The notes under the pieces were generated by a model, which made no database searches, was not told the origin of the DNA, and was given only the letters and a program-made list of their open reading frames with translations. DNA of 64,000 nt from Lentzea terrae. GTDB lineage: Bacteria; Actinomycetota; Actinomycetes; Mycobacteriales; Pseudonocardiaceae. Made by a program: the position numbers and the translations under genes. Positions within the stretch are counted from its first letter, which is position 1. Each line of letters opens with the position of its first letter. The stretch lies in the NCBI RefSeq assembly GCF_003265345.1, contig NZ_QFWW01000021.1, positions 122,120 to 186,119 of the forward strand, in the 5' to 3' direction. Shown here in pieces: positions 35,736 through 45,631 of the stretch.

Positions 35736-36967
35736 ATGGACACCGTGGTGCAGCGGTGCGCGGGGCTGGACATCGGCAAGGCCGACCTCAAGGCATGCGT
35801 GCGTATTCCAGGGAAGGGCCGTAGGCGGACGCAGGAGATCCGCACATTCGCCACGACCACTGCGGGGTTGCTGTTACTGCGAGACTGGTTGGGGGACAAC
35901 GAGATCAGCACGGTCGGTATGGAGGCCACGGGGGATTACTGGAAGCCGGTCTATTACATGCTCGAGGACTCGTTCGACACGCAGCTGCTCAACGCCCGGC
36001 ACATGCGCAACATCCCGGGCCGCAAGACCGACGTGTCAGACGCCGCCTGGATTGCCCAGCTGATCGAGCATGGCCTGGTCAGGCCGAGTTTCGTGCCGCC
36101 ACCGCCGATTCGCAGGCTGCGGGACCTGACCCGCTACCGCACCTCGGTGGTGCAGGAGCGTACCCGCGAGATCCAACGGCTGGAGAAGGTCCTCGAGGAC
36201 GCGGGTATCAAGCTGACCACGGTCGCCGCTCACACCCTGTCGGTGTCGGGTCGGGCGATGATCGACGCGCTGATCGCCGGCGAACGCGATCCGAATGTGC
36301 TGGCCGACTTCGCACGGGCGCGGATGCGGGCGAAGATCCCGGCCCTGCGTGAGGCGTTGATCGGACGGTTCAGCGATCACCACGCATTCGTCTGCCGAAC
36401 GATGCTCGACCGGGTCGACGCCGCCGAGGCCACCATCGCCAGCCTCACCCAGCGCATCGAGACCGAGATCGCGCCCTTTCAGGCCGTTGTCGACCGACTG
36501 GACAGCATCCCTGGGGTGAGTACCCGCATCGCCCAGGTCCTCGTAGCCGAGACCGGCGCGGACATGACCAGATTCCCCACGGCCGCGCACCTGGCGTCCT
36601 GGGCGGGCATGTGTCCGGGCAACCACGAATCCGCGGGCAAACACTACGGCGGCGCCACCCGTCGCGGTGATTCGTGGCTGCGTGGCGCTCTGGGCGAAGC
36701 CGCCTCCGCGGCGTCCCGGACCAACAACACCTACCTGCAAACCCGATACCGGCGCCTCGCCGGCCGCCGAGGCAAGAAACGGGCGCTCGTCGCGGTCGGC
36801 ACAGCATCCTGATCGCCACCTGGCACATGATCACCGACGGCGTTGACTACCGCGACCTGGGCCCAGACCACTTCCTCAGCCGCGGCGACCCCAGCCGCCA
36901 CACCCGCCGACTCGTCGGTCAACTCCAACAACTTGGCTTCCGGGTCACACTCGACCCAGCCTCATGA
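35736..36967 (+). pseudogene. IS110-family transposase with a late frameshift
   Basis: The DEDD domain begins CAGLDIGKADLKACVR, with VGMEATGDYWKPVYYML and GRKTDVSDAAWIAQL; the C-terminal Tnp2 domain has LDSIPGVSTRIAQVLVAETG and the Ser region CPGNHESAGK. At about 36800 one C is missing: the family continues ALVAVGHSILIATWHM, and here LIATWHMITDGVDYRDLGPD follows in another frame to 36967. The lesion removes only the last about 55 residues. ATG 35736 follows a GGAGG 8 bases upstream. Confidence 0.88.
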
Positions 36968-37008
36968 GGGCTATTTTCGACTCAGACCCGGTCAAACCGA
37001 TGGCCCAA

Positions 37009-37026
37009 TTTTGGCACCCCACAAGG
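37009..37026 (+). repeat. Terminal-repeat relic of the integrase-type IS
   Basis: TTTTGGCACCCCACAAGG matches the right terminal repeat at 8893-8910 except for one base. No further element sequence is attached. Confidence 0.55.
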
Positions 37027-37111
37027 ACCTTCGTCACTGTTGCCATCGACGGGGATGCGAGTAGAGCTGTGGGTGACTGGTGGAATAGGGTGTGGGAGGA
37101 GGGCTAGAGTA

Positions 37112-38068
37112 ATGCCAACGACAATCAGACGCATTGTCGCAGTAGTGTCGGCCGTTGTGCTGGTGGTGTTGGTGACGTCGCCAGCGGATGCGGTTTCGCA
37201 GGTGCGGCCGTGGCGGGTGGTCGATCTCGGTATCGATGGGTTCGCCATCCCCCACGCCATCAATGATCGTGGGCACGTGGTGGGTGAGATCTACTCGCCA
37301 GGGCACACGCGGGCGTTCTTCTGGCGGGACGGCAAACTGGTGGATCTCAACGTCGGCGGAGTGGAGAGCGCCGCGTTCGATGTGAACAACCAGGACGCGG
37401 TTGTCGGCTACCGAACTAACGAGCGCAACGAGCCCCGGGCGTTCCTGTGGCAGAACGGTAGGACCACGGACCTGGGCGTCCTGCCGGGTGGTTGGGTGAG
37501 CACCGCCACCGCGATCAACGATCGGGGTCTGGTGGTCGGTTCGAGCAATGTCGCCGACAACTACGGTGAACACGCATTCCTGTGGCGGAACGGTGTCATG
37601 AGCGACCTCAGCAACGAACCGTACTCGGGCGCGAGGGACATCAACGACGCGGGACAGGTCGTCGGCAGCAACGGTGCTGGCGCCTGCTACTGGTGGCACG
37701 GCCAGACCAAGCAGCTGCCGGCCGGCGCGTTCGTCGCCACCGGCAACAACGCCTTCGGCGCCATCACCGGCATCCACTACGTCTCCGGCGGCCTGCAGTC
37801 CGGGTTTGTGTGGCTGCCATGGGGGCAGTACATCGCGATACCGAAGCCGCCCTCTACGGACCCTGCGTGGGATTTCCTGACGCCGGAGAGCATCAACGAC
37901 CGCATGCAGGTGGTCGGGTCGTCGCACCTGGGCGCATGGGTGTGGGAGCACGGCCAGGTGACAATCCTTCCCTCCGACAGCACGGACGCGTGGGCGTTCG
38001 ACATCAACGAACGGGGTGACATCACCGGTCTCGGCAGCTCGCGGCACGCGGTGATCTGGACTCGTTGA
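37112..38068 (+). CDS. Secreted HAF-repeat protein
   Basis: 318 residues: a signal peptide (about 1-27, VVLVVLVTSPADA) followed by six to seven repeats of about 40-45 residues with the pattern A-x-x-[IV]-N-[DN]-x-G-x-V-V-G ... A-F-x-W-[RQ]-[DN]-G. These HAF repeats form a beta-propeller-like extracellular domain of unknown function. ATG 37112 follows a strong GGAGGAGGG 8 bases upstream. It stands alone between the IS stack and the recombinase, with its own promoter region. Confidence 0.85.
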   Translation: MPTTIRRIVAVVSAVVLVVLVTSPADAVSQVRPWRVVDLGIDGFAIPHAINDRGHVVGEIYSPGHTRAFFWRDGKLVDLNVGGVESAAFDVNNQDAVVGYRTNERNEPRAFLWQNGRTTDLGVLPGGWVSTATAINDRGLVVGSSNVADNYGEHAFLWRNGVMSDLSNEPYSGARDINDAGQVVGSNGAGACYWWHGQTKQLPAGAFVATGNNAFGAITGIHYVSGGLQSGFVWLPWGQYIAIPKPPSTDPAWDFLTPESINDRMQVVGSSHLGAWVWEHGQVTILPSDSTDAWAFDINERGDITGLGSSRHAVIWTR

Positions 38069-38655
38069 CCTGAAGCCGATTCTCCGGTGGGGCAAGCGCC
38101 GGTCGTATTCGGCCCGTTCGGTCTCGCCGAGCTGTCTGACATCGGTGAGCGAGATTCTTAGGTTCCTCACTGAGATATCCCCATGCGCCTTTGCCTGGAT
38201 GGACGTGGTTGTCGGCGCGCACAAGGGTCCGCTGGGCGTGTGACGCCATGCCGGTGCGGCATTTGATCGTCTCGAACTTGCCGTCCGCGGCTGGTGCTTG
38301 GCTGGGCTTGACCACGAGCTGATGCTGGACGTGCCGAGAAACACATCCGTGCAGGTCAGCATGCTCTCCGGATTTACCACGATCGACGAGGCCCTCGCCG
38401 CTGTGGACAAGGCATACGCCGCAAAGTGAGCGTCACCTTCTCTGAGAGGTCGACCCGGTCCAGTAGGTCGCACTGATCGTGTCAGGTCCGCCGTCGCGCC
38501 AGCGGTGTGACATCTGAGTTGGCCTGCCGTGACCGCGAGCCGGCCCGATGTCTGGTGTGGCTCGCTCGCTCTTGGTCTGTTCGGGTGGAGATGGACAGGA
38601 CGTCGTCACGATGCCTTCGGAAGCTGGGTCTCGGTTTTGACCGAAGGAGCTGACT
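38069..38655. other. 587-base stretch with a possible gene fragment
   Basis: No complete gene. A plus-strand frame ending at TGA 38427-38429 reads SVQVSMLSGFTTIDEALAAV and DKAYAAK, which looks like a real protein C-terminus but has no start. The remainder shows no coding signal. AAGGAG for the recombinase gene lies at its right edge. Confidence 0.35.
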
Positions 38656-40116
38656 GTGGCCACGTTGACGAACGCCGAACTGGTTGCCGCGTTGACGGGA
38701 CGTTGCCGTTCAGCGGCACAGTCTGAGGAGTCTGGCCTGCGCTTTGCGTTCTACGGGCGGATGTCGACGAGCACGTTTCAGGACGTCCAGACGTCGCGTG
38801 CGTGGCAGCGTGCGGTGTCGGATGAGTTGATCGAGGGTGTCGGTTCGGTTGTCGCGGAGTTCTTTGATGTGGGTGTGTCGCGGCGGTGGTCGTGGCTGGA
38901 CCGTCCGGAGGCCGCGGCGTTGCTGGCGGCTGCCGCGAGCCCTGATCGTGACTTCGGCGCGGTTGTGGTCGGTGAGTACGAGCGGGCGTTTCACGGTGAT
39001 CAGTTCCGCGAGGTTGTGGCTCGGCTGAACGCACTAGGTGTCGAGGTGTGGCTGCCGGAAGCGGGTGGTCCAGTGGAACTTGGCAGTCCGGTGCATGAGG
39101 CGTTGATGGTGTTGTTGGGTGCGCAGGCGCAGCGTGAGGTGGCGCGGGCCCGGCAGCGGGTGCTGGCGGCGATGCGGTCTCAGACGCGGTTGCAGGGTCG
39201 GTTTCTGGGCGGTCGTCCGCCGTATGGGTATCGGTTGGTTGATGGTGGTCGGCATCCGAATCCGGTGCATGGGCGGTGGGGTCGGCGGGTGCAGGTGTTG
39301 GCGCCGGATCCGGTGACGGCACCGTGGGTGCGATGGATGTTCGCCGAACGTGCTCGCGGGCGGACAGTGGCGTCGTTGGCGCGTGAGCTCAACGAGCGTG
39401 GTGTGGTGTGCCCGTCGGGTGCCGGTCCCGAGCGGAACGCCCATAGGTTGGGGGAGCGGTGGATCGTGCGGACGGTGGCGATGATTCTGGAGAACCCGCG
39501 CTACACCGGTCGGCAGGTGTGGAACCGAAGCAGCACAACCGGCCACGGACGTGGCGGGCGTGTCGGCGGCCGCGGTTCGGGCGCGCTGCGGTGGAACCCG
39601 GTCAGCGAGTGGGAGGTGTCCGAGCGAATCGCGCACGAACCACTCGTCGATGACGAGACCTTCGTCGCGGTGCAGGGCCTGCGAGCGGCGAAGCCTGCCA
39701 AGGACGGCGAGGTCCGGCATTACCTACTGGCTGGGCTGATCGTATGTGGGTTGTGTGGCCGTCGGATGGACGGGCACTGGGTTCATGGGCGAGCTGGCTA
39801 TCGATGCCGACATGGCTTCACCAGCGTCAAGCGACGTTGCGATGGCCAGCCGCGGAACCTCTACGTCCGAGAAGACCGCCTGCTTGAGGCGCTGTCACAC
39901 CTACTCGGGCGGGCCGCGGGACCTGTGGAAGTAGGTGTGGGCGAAGACCTGGTCGATCAAGTCCGGGAGCAACACCTGCAGATTTACTACGACGGCCAGC
40001 GTCTTGAAATTCGACCCGCACCACTAACGTTGAAAACTGTGGAAACTGCCCGTCGCCCAGTTCAGCCGACGCTTGCGTTGGACTGGTGTGACGACATGAA
40101 AGTCGCTGAAATATGA
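38656..40116 (+). CDS. Large serine recombinase
   Basis: 486 residues: an N-terminal resolvase catalytic domain with nucleophile Ser38 in FYGRMST and the Arg-rich region VGEYERAFHGDQFREVVARL; a recombinase domain (QGRFLGGRPPYGYRLVDGG, NPRYTGRQVWNR); and a zinc ribbon (LIVCGLCGRRMDGHW, YRCRHG). It is of the phiC31-integrase class that catalyses attP x attB recombination, although this subgroup is often found alone in actinomycete genomes without prophage genes. GTG 38656 has GAAGGAG 6 bases upstream. A perfect hairpin terminator follows the stop by one base. No phage gene or att repeat was seen. Confidence 0.92.
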   Translation: MATLTNAELVAALTGRCRSAAQSEESGLRFAFYGRMSTSTFQDVQTSRAWQRAVSDELIEGVGSVVAEFFDVGVSRRWSWLDRPEAAALLAAAASPDRDFGAVVVGEYERAFHGDQFREVVARLNALGVEVWLPEAGGPVELGSPVHEALMVLLGAQAQREVARARQRVLAAMRSQTRLQGRFLGGRPPYGYRLVDGGRHPNPVHGRWGRRVQVLAPDPVTAPWVRWMFAERARGRTVASLARELNERGVVCPSGAGPERNAHRLGERWIVRTVAMILENPRYTGRQVWNRSSTTGHGRGGRVGGRGSGALRWNPVSEWEVSERIAHEPLVDDETFVAVQGLRAAKPAKDGEVRHYLLAGLIVCGLCGRRMDGHWVHGRAGYRCRHGFTSVKRRCDGQPRNLYVREDRLLEALSHLLGRAAGPVEVGVGEDLVDQVREQHLQIYYDGQRLEIRPAPLTLKTVETARRPVQPTLALDWCDDMKVAEI

Positions 40117-40117
40117 A

Positions 40118-40153
40118 TTACCCCACGGGATCCTGGTGAATCCCGTGGGGTAA
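40118..40153 (+). terminator. Perfect 14-bp hairpin downstream of the serine recombinase
   Basis: TTACCCCACGGGAT (40118-40131) pairs with ATCCCGTGGGGTAA (40140-40153) over an 8-base loop. It starts one base after the recombinase stop and has only a few A residues after it, as in many actinomycete terminators. Confidence 0.8.
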
Positions 40154-40873
40154 GAGAATGTCCGACATGAACCCCCGCGCGTGGCAAGCGTGCTCCATTC
40201 GCGTGTTCATGTGGCTATGGATAGCTCGCCGCCAAATTAGAGGGCCAATTCGAACAATTTGGGTAGATCTTACGGAGGCAGCTGCCCCGTCATCTCGATG
40301 AGCTCTTCTATGTTGCGCGCACGAGCGCTTCTCGCAGGGCGATAGAATGTCGACAGGGTAGACGTCGATCGGGTCGAGGTTACGGTGTGCGCGTCCGAAT
40401 CTCGATGCCAGGTGAGCAGGGGTGCCGGTGTCACCGGGAAGACCTCCGGCCACCGCCGAGGATCCATAAGCTCGGACAGGGCGACTCGCCGAACCGATCC
40501 GGGGCTCGTAGCGGATCGGACCCGCTAGTTGTCAGCGAATGACCGCGCTCTCGTGCCGCAACACGAGCAACTCGGCGTCCTTCACTGCTCCGCTGCGCAG
40601 CAGCACCGACGGCACGGAAAGCAACCGCCGCGGTCACGTTGTACAGCAGGGACACGATTACCGCGCCATGCTCTCAGGACGGTGGGGGCCCTCGCTCTGG
40701 CAGCGATGGCTACTTTCGAGCGGCACAGGATGCCGGGTAACCAGATACTTTCGTTCGATCACCTCCAGCGGCCAGTCCTCCCTTCGCTGGCTGCCGGACG
40801 GTTCGGTTCAGCAATGCTAAGAGACCTCCTCTGTTCGTGTTGAGCCATCAAGGCCGGTCGGCGGAGCCATCAG
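40154..40873. other. 720-base stretch with an IS relic
   Basis: The only recognisable piece is on the minus strand at about 40537-40620: VLLRSGAVKDAELLVLRHE, matching RSSAAKDVELLVLRHEVAV of the integrase-type IS transposase; it stops two codons later. The rest has lower GC than its surroundings near 40150-40350 and no good start signals. Confidence 0.5.
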
Positions 40874-41662
40874 TCAGCTACTCCGCTTGAGCGTGGGGTA
40901 GTTGCCTGTGGTGTCGAGCCGCCATCCCTCGGGCCAGTAGCTGGAATCGGCGCCGACTTCCAGGCTTGTTGTTTCGGGATGTTCGATGACGGTCTCGTGG
41001 AACTCGACTGATATGGTTCCATCAGGCCACGTGGCGTTGCGGAAGTCCGCGCTGCCTGTGAACACCACACCCTCGAAGCGCACCTTTGCGTTGAAGGTGC
41101 AACCCTTGAACGACACGTGCCGGCCGAACCTGGCCGAGCGGTAGAACTCGTCACCATGAAACCAAGCGTCGCCGCTGAAGGTGGAGTCTGATATCCACGC
41201 CGAGTTCGCGATCTCTATGCCACGGAAGTTTGTATGGCCACTAAAGTTCGTTCCCTGCATGAACGCTAGCTCGCACCGCATTCCCTTGAACACGGTTTCG
41301 CCGGTCAGAGTAGCGCTGTTCACATCAATGGAGAACAGATTGGCGTGGGCAAGCACGAAATCGACGAGGTGTGCTCCGCTCAGATTCAGGCTTATGTCCG
41401 GCCAATAGCTGCTCGGCGGGTTTGGCGGTTCGGGACTACTCGCAGACGTGTCGTCGCGGAGATGGTTGGCGAGTATGCGTTGTGCAGCGGTGCGTACCTG
41501 CAATTCCTCATGTCGTTGACGCTTGGAGACATCGTCGGGAGCGGCGTGCTCGTCAGGCGGCGCGTACGGCATCCGCAGGTAGGCGCAGATGACTTCGACG
41601 ACGAGCCGGTTCAACCTGCTCCGCGGAGCCCGCATCAGCAGCGAGTGCGTCGGGGGACTCAT
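40874..41662 (-). CDS. Pentapeptide-repeat protein, possibly N-terminally truncated
   Basis: About 262 residues. The N-terminus (LVVEVICAYLRMPY, LQVRTAAQRILANHLR) and SYWPDISLNLSGAHLVDFVL are as in actinomycete pentapeptide proteins that usually carry two membrane helices upstream. About 110-220 holds the A(D/N)LxX-like repeats (SATLTGETVFKGM, NFSGHTNFRGI, SARFGRHVSFKG, KVRFEGVVFTGSADF), predicted to form a right-handed beta-helix. Homologues typically start earlier with helices that are absent here, so the 5' end may be lost at the border with the HNH-NACHT gene. Start ATG 41662 is uncertain. Confidence 0.65.
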   Translation of the reverse strand: MSPPTHSLLMRAPRSRLNRLVVEVICAYLRMPYAPPDEHAAPDDVSKRQRHEELQVRTAAQRILANHLRDDTSASSPEPPNPPSSYWPDISLNLSGAHLVDFVLAHANLFSIDVNSATLTGETVFKGMRCELAFMQGTNFSGHTNFRGIEIANSAWISDSTFSGDAWFHGDEFYRSARFGRHVSFKGCTFNAKVRFEGVVFTGSADFRNATWPDGTISVEFHETVIEHPETTSLEVGADSSYWPEGWRLDTTGNYPTLKRSS

Positions 41663-41710
41663 ACGATCCGGGTGGCCCTTTCTGTCGGTGCCGTCCGGCA
41701 GGATGACCCG

Positions 41711-44700
41711 GTGACGATCAGCGACAAGGACCGCAAGATCCTCTGGGGGCGGTCGGGCAACAGGTGCGCGCTGTGCCGCGACCCGCTCGTCGCCGCCGAA
41801 ACGCCCGCGGACGGAGCCGCCGTGGTCGGGGATGAGGCCCACATCGCCGCTCGGTCACCGGGAGGGCCCCGCCACGGGCAGTGCCCTCCGGGCCTGGTGG
41901 ACGACTACAGCAATCTGATCCTGCTGTGCCGGGTGGATCACAAGAGGGTTGATGACCAGCCTGGTCACTTCACGGTCGCTCTGCTGAGGAGGCGCAAGGC
42001 CGAGCACGAGGCCTGGGTCGAGCGCTCGCTCGCGGCCCGCCCCACGCTCAGGGGCAAAGATCCGGAGCCGATCTTCGCCGAGGTCCTGGCGGACGGCTTC
42101 ACGGGCCGAGCGTGGGTGCTGGACGCGATCGACGAGTTCATCGCCACCCACCCCAGCGGCTTCGTCTGGATCGACGCGGAAGCAGGCCTCGGCAAGACGT
42201 CCCTGGCGGCGCATCTGGTCCGGGAACGAGGCTGGCTGTCGCACTTCACCCGCTACGCGAGGGGTCGTGAGTCGGCGAGCGCGCTGGGCAACCTCGCTGC
42301 GCAGCTGACGTTCCGCTGCCGGCTCCCACCGGTGACGGAGACGGTCACCCCGGAGTCCTTCGAAGCACTGCTCACCGAGGCGGCGAAGACGTCGGCTGAG
42401 CCGCTGGTGCTCGTGGTCGACGGACTGGACGAGGCCGACGCCGTGGAGGGCATGCTCCCGTGGGGCCTGCCCCGCGTCCTCCCTCCCGGGGTGTTCGTCG
42501 TCGGTACCTGCCGCACGGGTCATCGGCCTGGCCGGGTCGACTCGCCCTCCGCCGTCCTCCCCATCGCCGCCGACGACCCGCGCAACCGGGACGACCTGAC
42601 CCGCCACCTGAGCCGTGTGGTGCAGGAGAAAGCGCTCGCCGAACGGCTGGCCGCAGCGAACATCGCCGCCGCCGACTTCGTCACGGCCCTGTCCGAACGT
42701 TGCGGTGGCGTCTGGGTGTACCTGAGGTACGTCCTAGCCGAGGTGCGGCTGGGTCACCGCCGCGCGGACGACATCGCGAGCCTGCCCGCGAACCTGGGCG
42801 CCTACTACGCGGAGCACCTCGAACGCTGGACCGAGCCGGGTGTCCGCACGCTGCTCTCGACCCTGGCGGTCGCGCGCGAGCCGCTCACCGTCAAGGTGGC
42901 GGCAGCGCTGTCGGGTGAACCTGAAGGATCGGTGCGCGGCTGGTGCGTCAACACGCTCCGCCCGTTCCTCACCGCGTCGGCCGACACCCCGCGCAGGTTC
43001 TCGATCCACCACGCCAGCTTCCGCGAACTGCTCACCGGCGCACCGCCCGCAGGCGCCGACCACCTGGCGGCGTCGTTGGCGGAAACCCTGGCCGAAGAAG
43101 CCGTGGCGTGCCACAACCGAATCGCCGACCGCTACCTGACCCTGTTCGCCGACCTGGGGAACGATCTCGCCACAGCACATGTCGACGACGGCTACGCGCT
43201 GCGGCACCTGGCCGCTCATCTGGGCAGCGCAGGCCGGCTGGACGACCTCGACGGCCTCCTGCGGATGGAGCACGAGGTCAGCGGCAACCGCGTGGTGAAC
43301 ACATGGCTGACCGCGAAGAACAACGACCCGACCGGCTTCGTCGAGGACCTCCAAGTCCTGCGGGACAACACGCCGGACTTCGCGGTGGAACTCCGCTGCA
43401 GGTTGATCGAGTCTGCGGTCGAGATCTCCAGCAGCTCCTACCCGGGAACGCTGCTGGTAGCGCTGCTCAAGTACGGCGTCTGGCCGTTGGAGCGGGTGTT
43501 CGCGAACGCGTTGCGCGCACCGCGAACGCTGGGCGAAGTGGCGCACGAACTCCCCGAGGAGTTGCTCCCCCGAGCTCTGGACGCGGTCCTCGCGCTGGAC
43601 TCCGACTGGCTGGAGGGGGAAGCGATCGAGGCGATGGCTTCGTGCCTGCCGCCGGAACTGCTCGACCGGGCCCTCACGCACACGTGGAAGAAGATGCGCA
43701 AGACGGATCACCGGGTGACGGCGGAGCTCGGGCTGTTCCCGCATCTGTCGGCGGCACAACAGGGGAAGGTGCTGCTGCCGCTCTTCGAAGACCTCGAACG
43801 CATTTCGCATCTGAGCGGCCACAGGGCTCGCGTGCGGAACCTGGCCGCCTCCTCGCGCGCGATCTGGGTGCCCGTGATCGCGAAGCTGATCTCAGCCTCA
43901 CCGGAACTGTCGGACTTCGAGCGGTTCGGCCTGCTGGCGCAGCTCCCGGCCCGCTCACCGGCGAAGTACCGGCACGTCGTCGTCGACGCGTTGGCCACGG
44001 CGAAATCAAGACTCGAGGGCGTGGAACGACGCTGCGCCGACCTGATCGACTCCGTCACCTACGACGCGGCGACGGCAACGAATCTCCTTGACGACATCGC
44101 CGCGCTTCCCGATCACCGCAGCGCCGACTGCCTGGCTGTCCTGGGCGAGCACCTCGAACCAGCCGCGGCCACCCGCGCGCTCGGCCCTGCGATGAGGATG
44201 AGCGAGCGCTGGAGCAGGTTGACCGCGGTCGCGGCGCTCGTCGGTCGTGCCGCCCCTGGGGTCAGAGGCGAGGCGATCCTGGCCGCCACGGCGGACTTCC
44301 GGCACAACAGCCTGATCAAGGAGGAGCTTCAACAGCTGCTGCGCCACACGCCCCACGAGGCTCTGCTCCAGGTCGTCGACGAGCTCTGCGCGCTCGAATC
44401 GAGTTATTTCGAACTGCTGCGGCCTGCTCTGCGCACAGCGCCACCCGAGATCAGGTCCGCCGCACTCGACCGCGTCCTGAACTCGATTCGCGACGCGGAC
44501 CTCGGCCACGCCGGACGCCTCGCCGACTTCATCGACGTCGTTCTTCCGGAGAACCGCCTCGAGTTCATCAACGAGGTGCTGACCGCGGCGAGGAGCAACC
44601 GCTATTCCGCGCGCTCCTTCTCATCGACGTTGGCAGCTCTTCAGCCGACGATCGAAAGCGACCGCACCGACCTCGAGATCGCGGCCGACGTCAGCAGTGC

Positions 44701-45616
44701 GTTCACGCTCGCCGAAACGGGCAAGCTCGCACCCCTGTTGCGGCTCGCCCCTCACCTGCCCGACCCGGAGCGCGCCTTCGACATCGTCTCGCGAACTTCC
44801 AAGCCGTTCGATCGCGGAGTCGCGCTGGCCGTTCTGGGGCGGCACCTCAGTCCCGCGGATCGTGCGGGCCACGTCGCACTGGCTCTGGACGCCGCCAACG
44901 CGTGCAAGTCGACCGAACGGCACATCGTCCTGTCGACCCTCGCCGATCAGTTGTCCGCCGACCAGGTCGAGCAGGTGCTGCGCACGAGGTCACAACCCGG
45001 CACTCCTGCGGACGTGGCGATGACGCTGATACACCTCGCTGGGCATCCCGCGTTCTCGCTGACCTCGAACGACATCCTGGATACGGTGACCGAGATCGAT
45101 CAGCAGGACGAAAAAGCGCTCGCCCTGGTCGCGACGGCGGCGCTCCTCACGGGACCGGCGTTCGCACGCGCGATCAAGATCGCACGCTCGTTGCACCACG
45201 CGAACCCGCGCGCGTTGGCCCTCCTCCGCCTGGCACACGCGGCGGGCAAGGCGGACCTGGTCGCGGAGGGCCTCCAGGAAGCGGCGAAGATCAACCTCGA
45301 CGTCTACTACAACCTGGGCAACAACACCCGAGTTCCCACGCTCGAAGGCGGCACCGCCCAGGATTCGGAGCTGTGCGGCATCGCACGACCCTATGCGGCG
45401 CGCCCGGTGACCCCGGTCCTCGTAGCTGTCGGCGAGATCGGGACGGCGGAGGCGGACGAGGTACTCGTCGGCCTGCTCAGGAAGCAGACCGATTGGACGC
45501 ACTCTGCACTCGGGGCGCTCGTGGGCACCGCTTCCTTCCTGCCCCGGATCCTCGGGACGAGCGGGGTCGCCGAGGTGCGACGGGCTCTGCACGACATCCA
45601 GCGGTGGTGGCCGTGA
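41711..45616 (+). CDS. HNH nuclease-NACHT/STAND fusion with helical-repeat sensor
   Basis: 1301 residues. N-terminal HNH domain: CALC (Cys19, Cys22), GDEAHIAARS (His44), SNLILLC (Asn68, Cys73) and VDHKRVDD (His77), all residues for zinc and catalysis present. Next is a P-loop: Walker A AEAGLGKTS (156-164) and Walker B LVLVVDGLDEAD (232-243), with a winged-helix region (FSIHHASFRELL). From about residue 450 to the end are alpha-helical repeats, probably the target sensor. The order effector - NTPase - repeats is that of Avs/bNACHT anti-phage STAND proteins. GTG 41711 has AGGA 8 bases upstream; the longer upstream frame is antisense to the pentapeptide gene. Confidence 0.88.
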   Translation: MTISDKDRKILWGRSGNRCALCRDPLVAAETPADGAAVVGDEAHIAARSPGGPRHGQCPPGLVDDYSNLILLCRVDHKRVDDQPGHFTVALLRRRKAEHEAWVERSLAARPTLRGKDPEPIFAEVLADGFTGRAWVLDAIDEFIATHPSGFVWIDAEAGLGKTSLAAHLVRERGWLSHFTRYARGRESASALGNLAAQLTFRCRLPPVTETVTPESFEALLTEAAKTSAEPLVLVVDGLDEADAVEGMLPWGLPRVLPPGVFVVGTCRTGHRPGRVDSPSAVLPIAADDPRNRDDLTRHLSRVVQEKALAERLAAANIAAADFVTALSERCGGVWVYLRYVLAEVRLGHRRADDIASLPANLGAYYAEHLERWTEPGVRTLLSTLAVAREPLTVKVAAALSGEPEGSVRGWCVNTLRPFLTASADTPRRFSIHHASFRELLTGAPPAGADHLAASLAETLAEEAVACHNRIADRYLTLFADLGNDLATAHVDDGYALRHLAAHLGSAGRLDDLDGLLRMEHEVSGNRVVNTWLTAKNNDPTGFVEDLQVLRDNTPDFAVELRCRLIESAVEISSSSYPGTLLVALLKYGVWPLERVFANALRAPRTLGEVAHELPEELLPRALDAVLALDSDWLEGEAIEAMASCLPPELLDRALTHTWKKMRKTDHRVTAELGLFPHLSAAQQGKVLLPLFEDLERISHLSGHRARVRNLAASSRAIWVPVIAKLISASPELSDFERFGLLAQLPARSPAKYRHVVVDALATAKSRLEGVERRCADLIDSVTYDAATATNLLDDIAALPDHRSADCLAVLGEHLEPAAATRALGPAMRMSERWSRLTAVAALVGRAAPGVRGEAILAATADFRHNSLIKEELQQLLRHTPHEALLQVVDELCALESSYFELLRPALRTAPPEIRSAALDRVLNSIRDADLGHAGRLADFIDVVLPENRLEFINEVLTAARSNRYSARSFSSTLAALQPTIESDRTDLEIAADVSSAFTLAETGKLAPLLRLAPHLPDPERAFDIVSRTSKPFDRGVALAVLGRHLSPADRAGHVALALDAANACKSTERHIVLSTLADQLSADQVEQVLRTRSQPGTPADVAMTLIHLAGHPAFSLTSNDILDTVTEIDQQDEKALALVATAALLTGPAFARAIKIARSLHHANPRALALLRLAHAAGKADLVAEGLQEAAKINLDVYYNLGNNTRVPTLEGGTAQDSELCGIARPYAARPVTPVLVAVGEIGTAEADEVLVGLLRKQTDWTHSALGALVGTASFLPRILGTSGVAEVRRALHDIQRWWP

Positions 45617-45631
45617 AGGATCCACCGAGTG

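Larger units (their letters stand above)
35495..36980 (+). mobile_element. IS110-family element with long non-coding left end
   Basis: The transposase (35736-36967) is preceded by about 240 bases of non-coding sequence. IS110 elements of this layout transcribe a bridge RNA from the left end that guides recombination. A 14-base direct repeat CGTTTTACAGCGGG lies at 35495-35508 and 35597-35610. The exact ends cannot be fixed because IS110 elements lack terminal inverted repeats. Confidence 0.65.
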
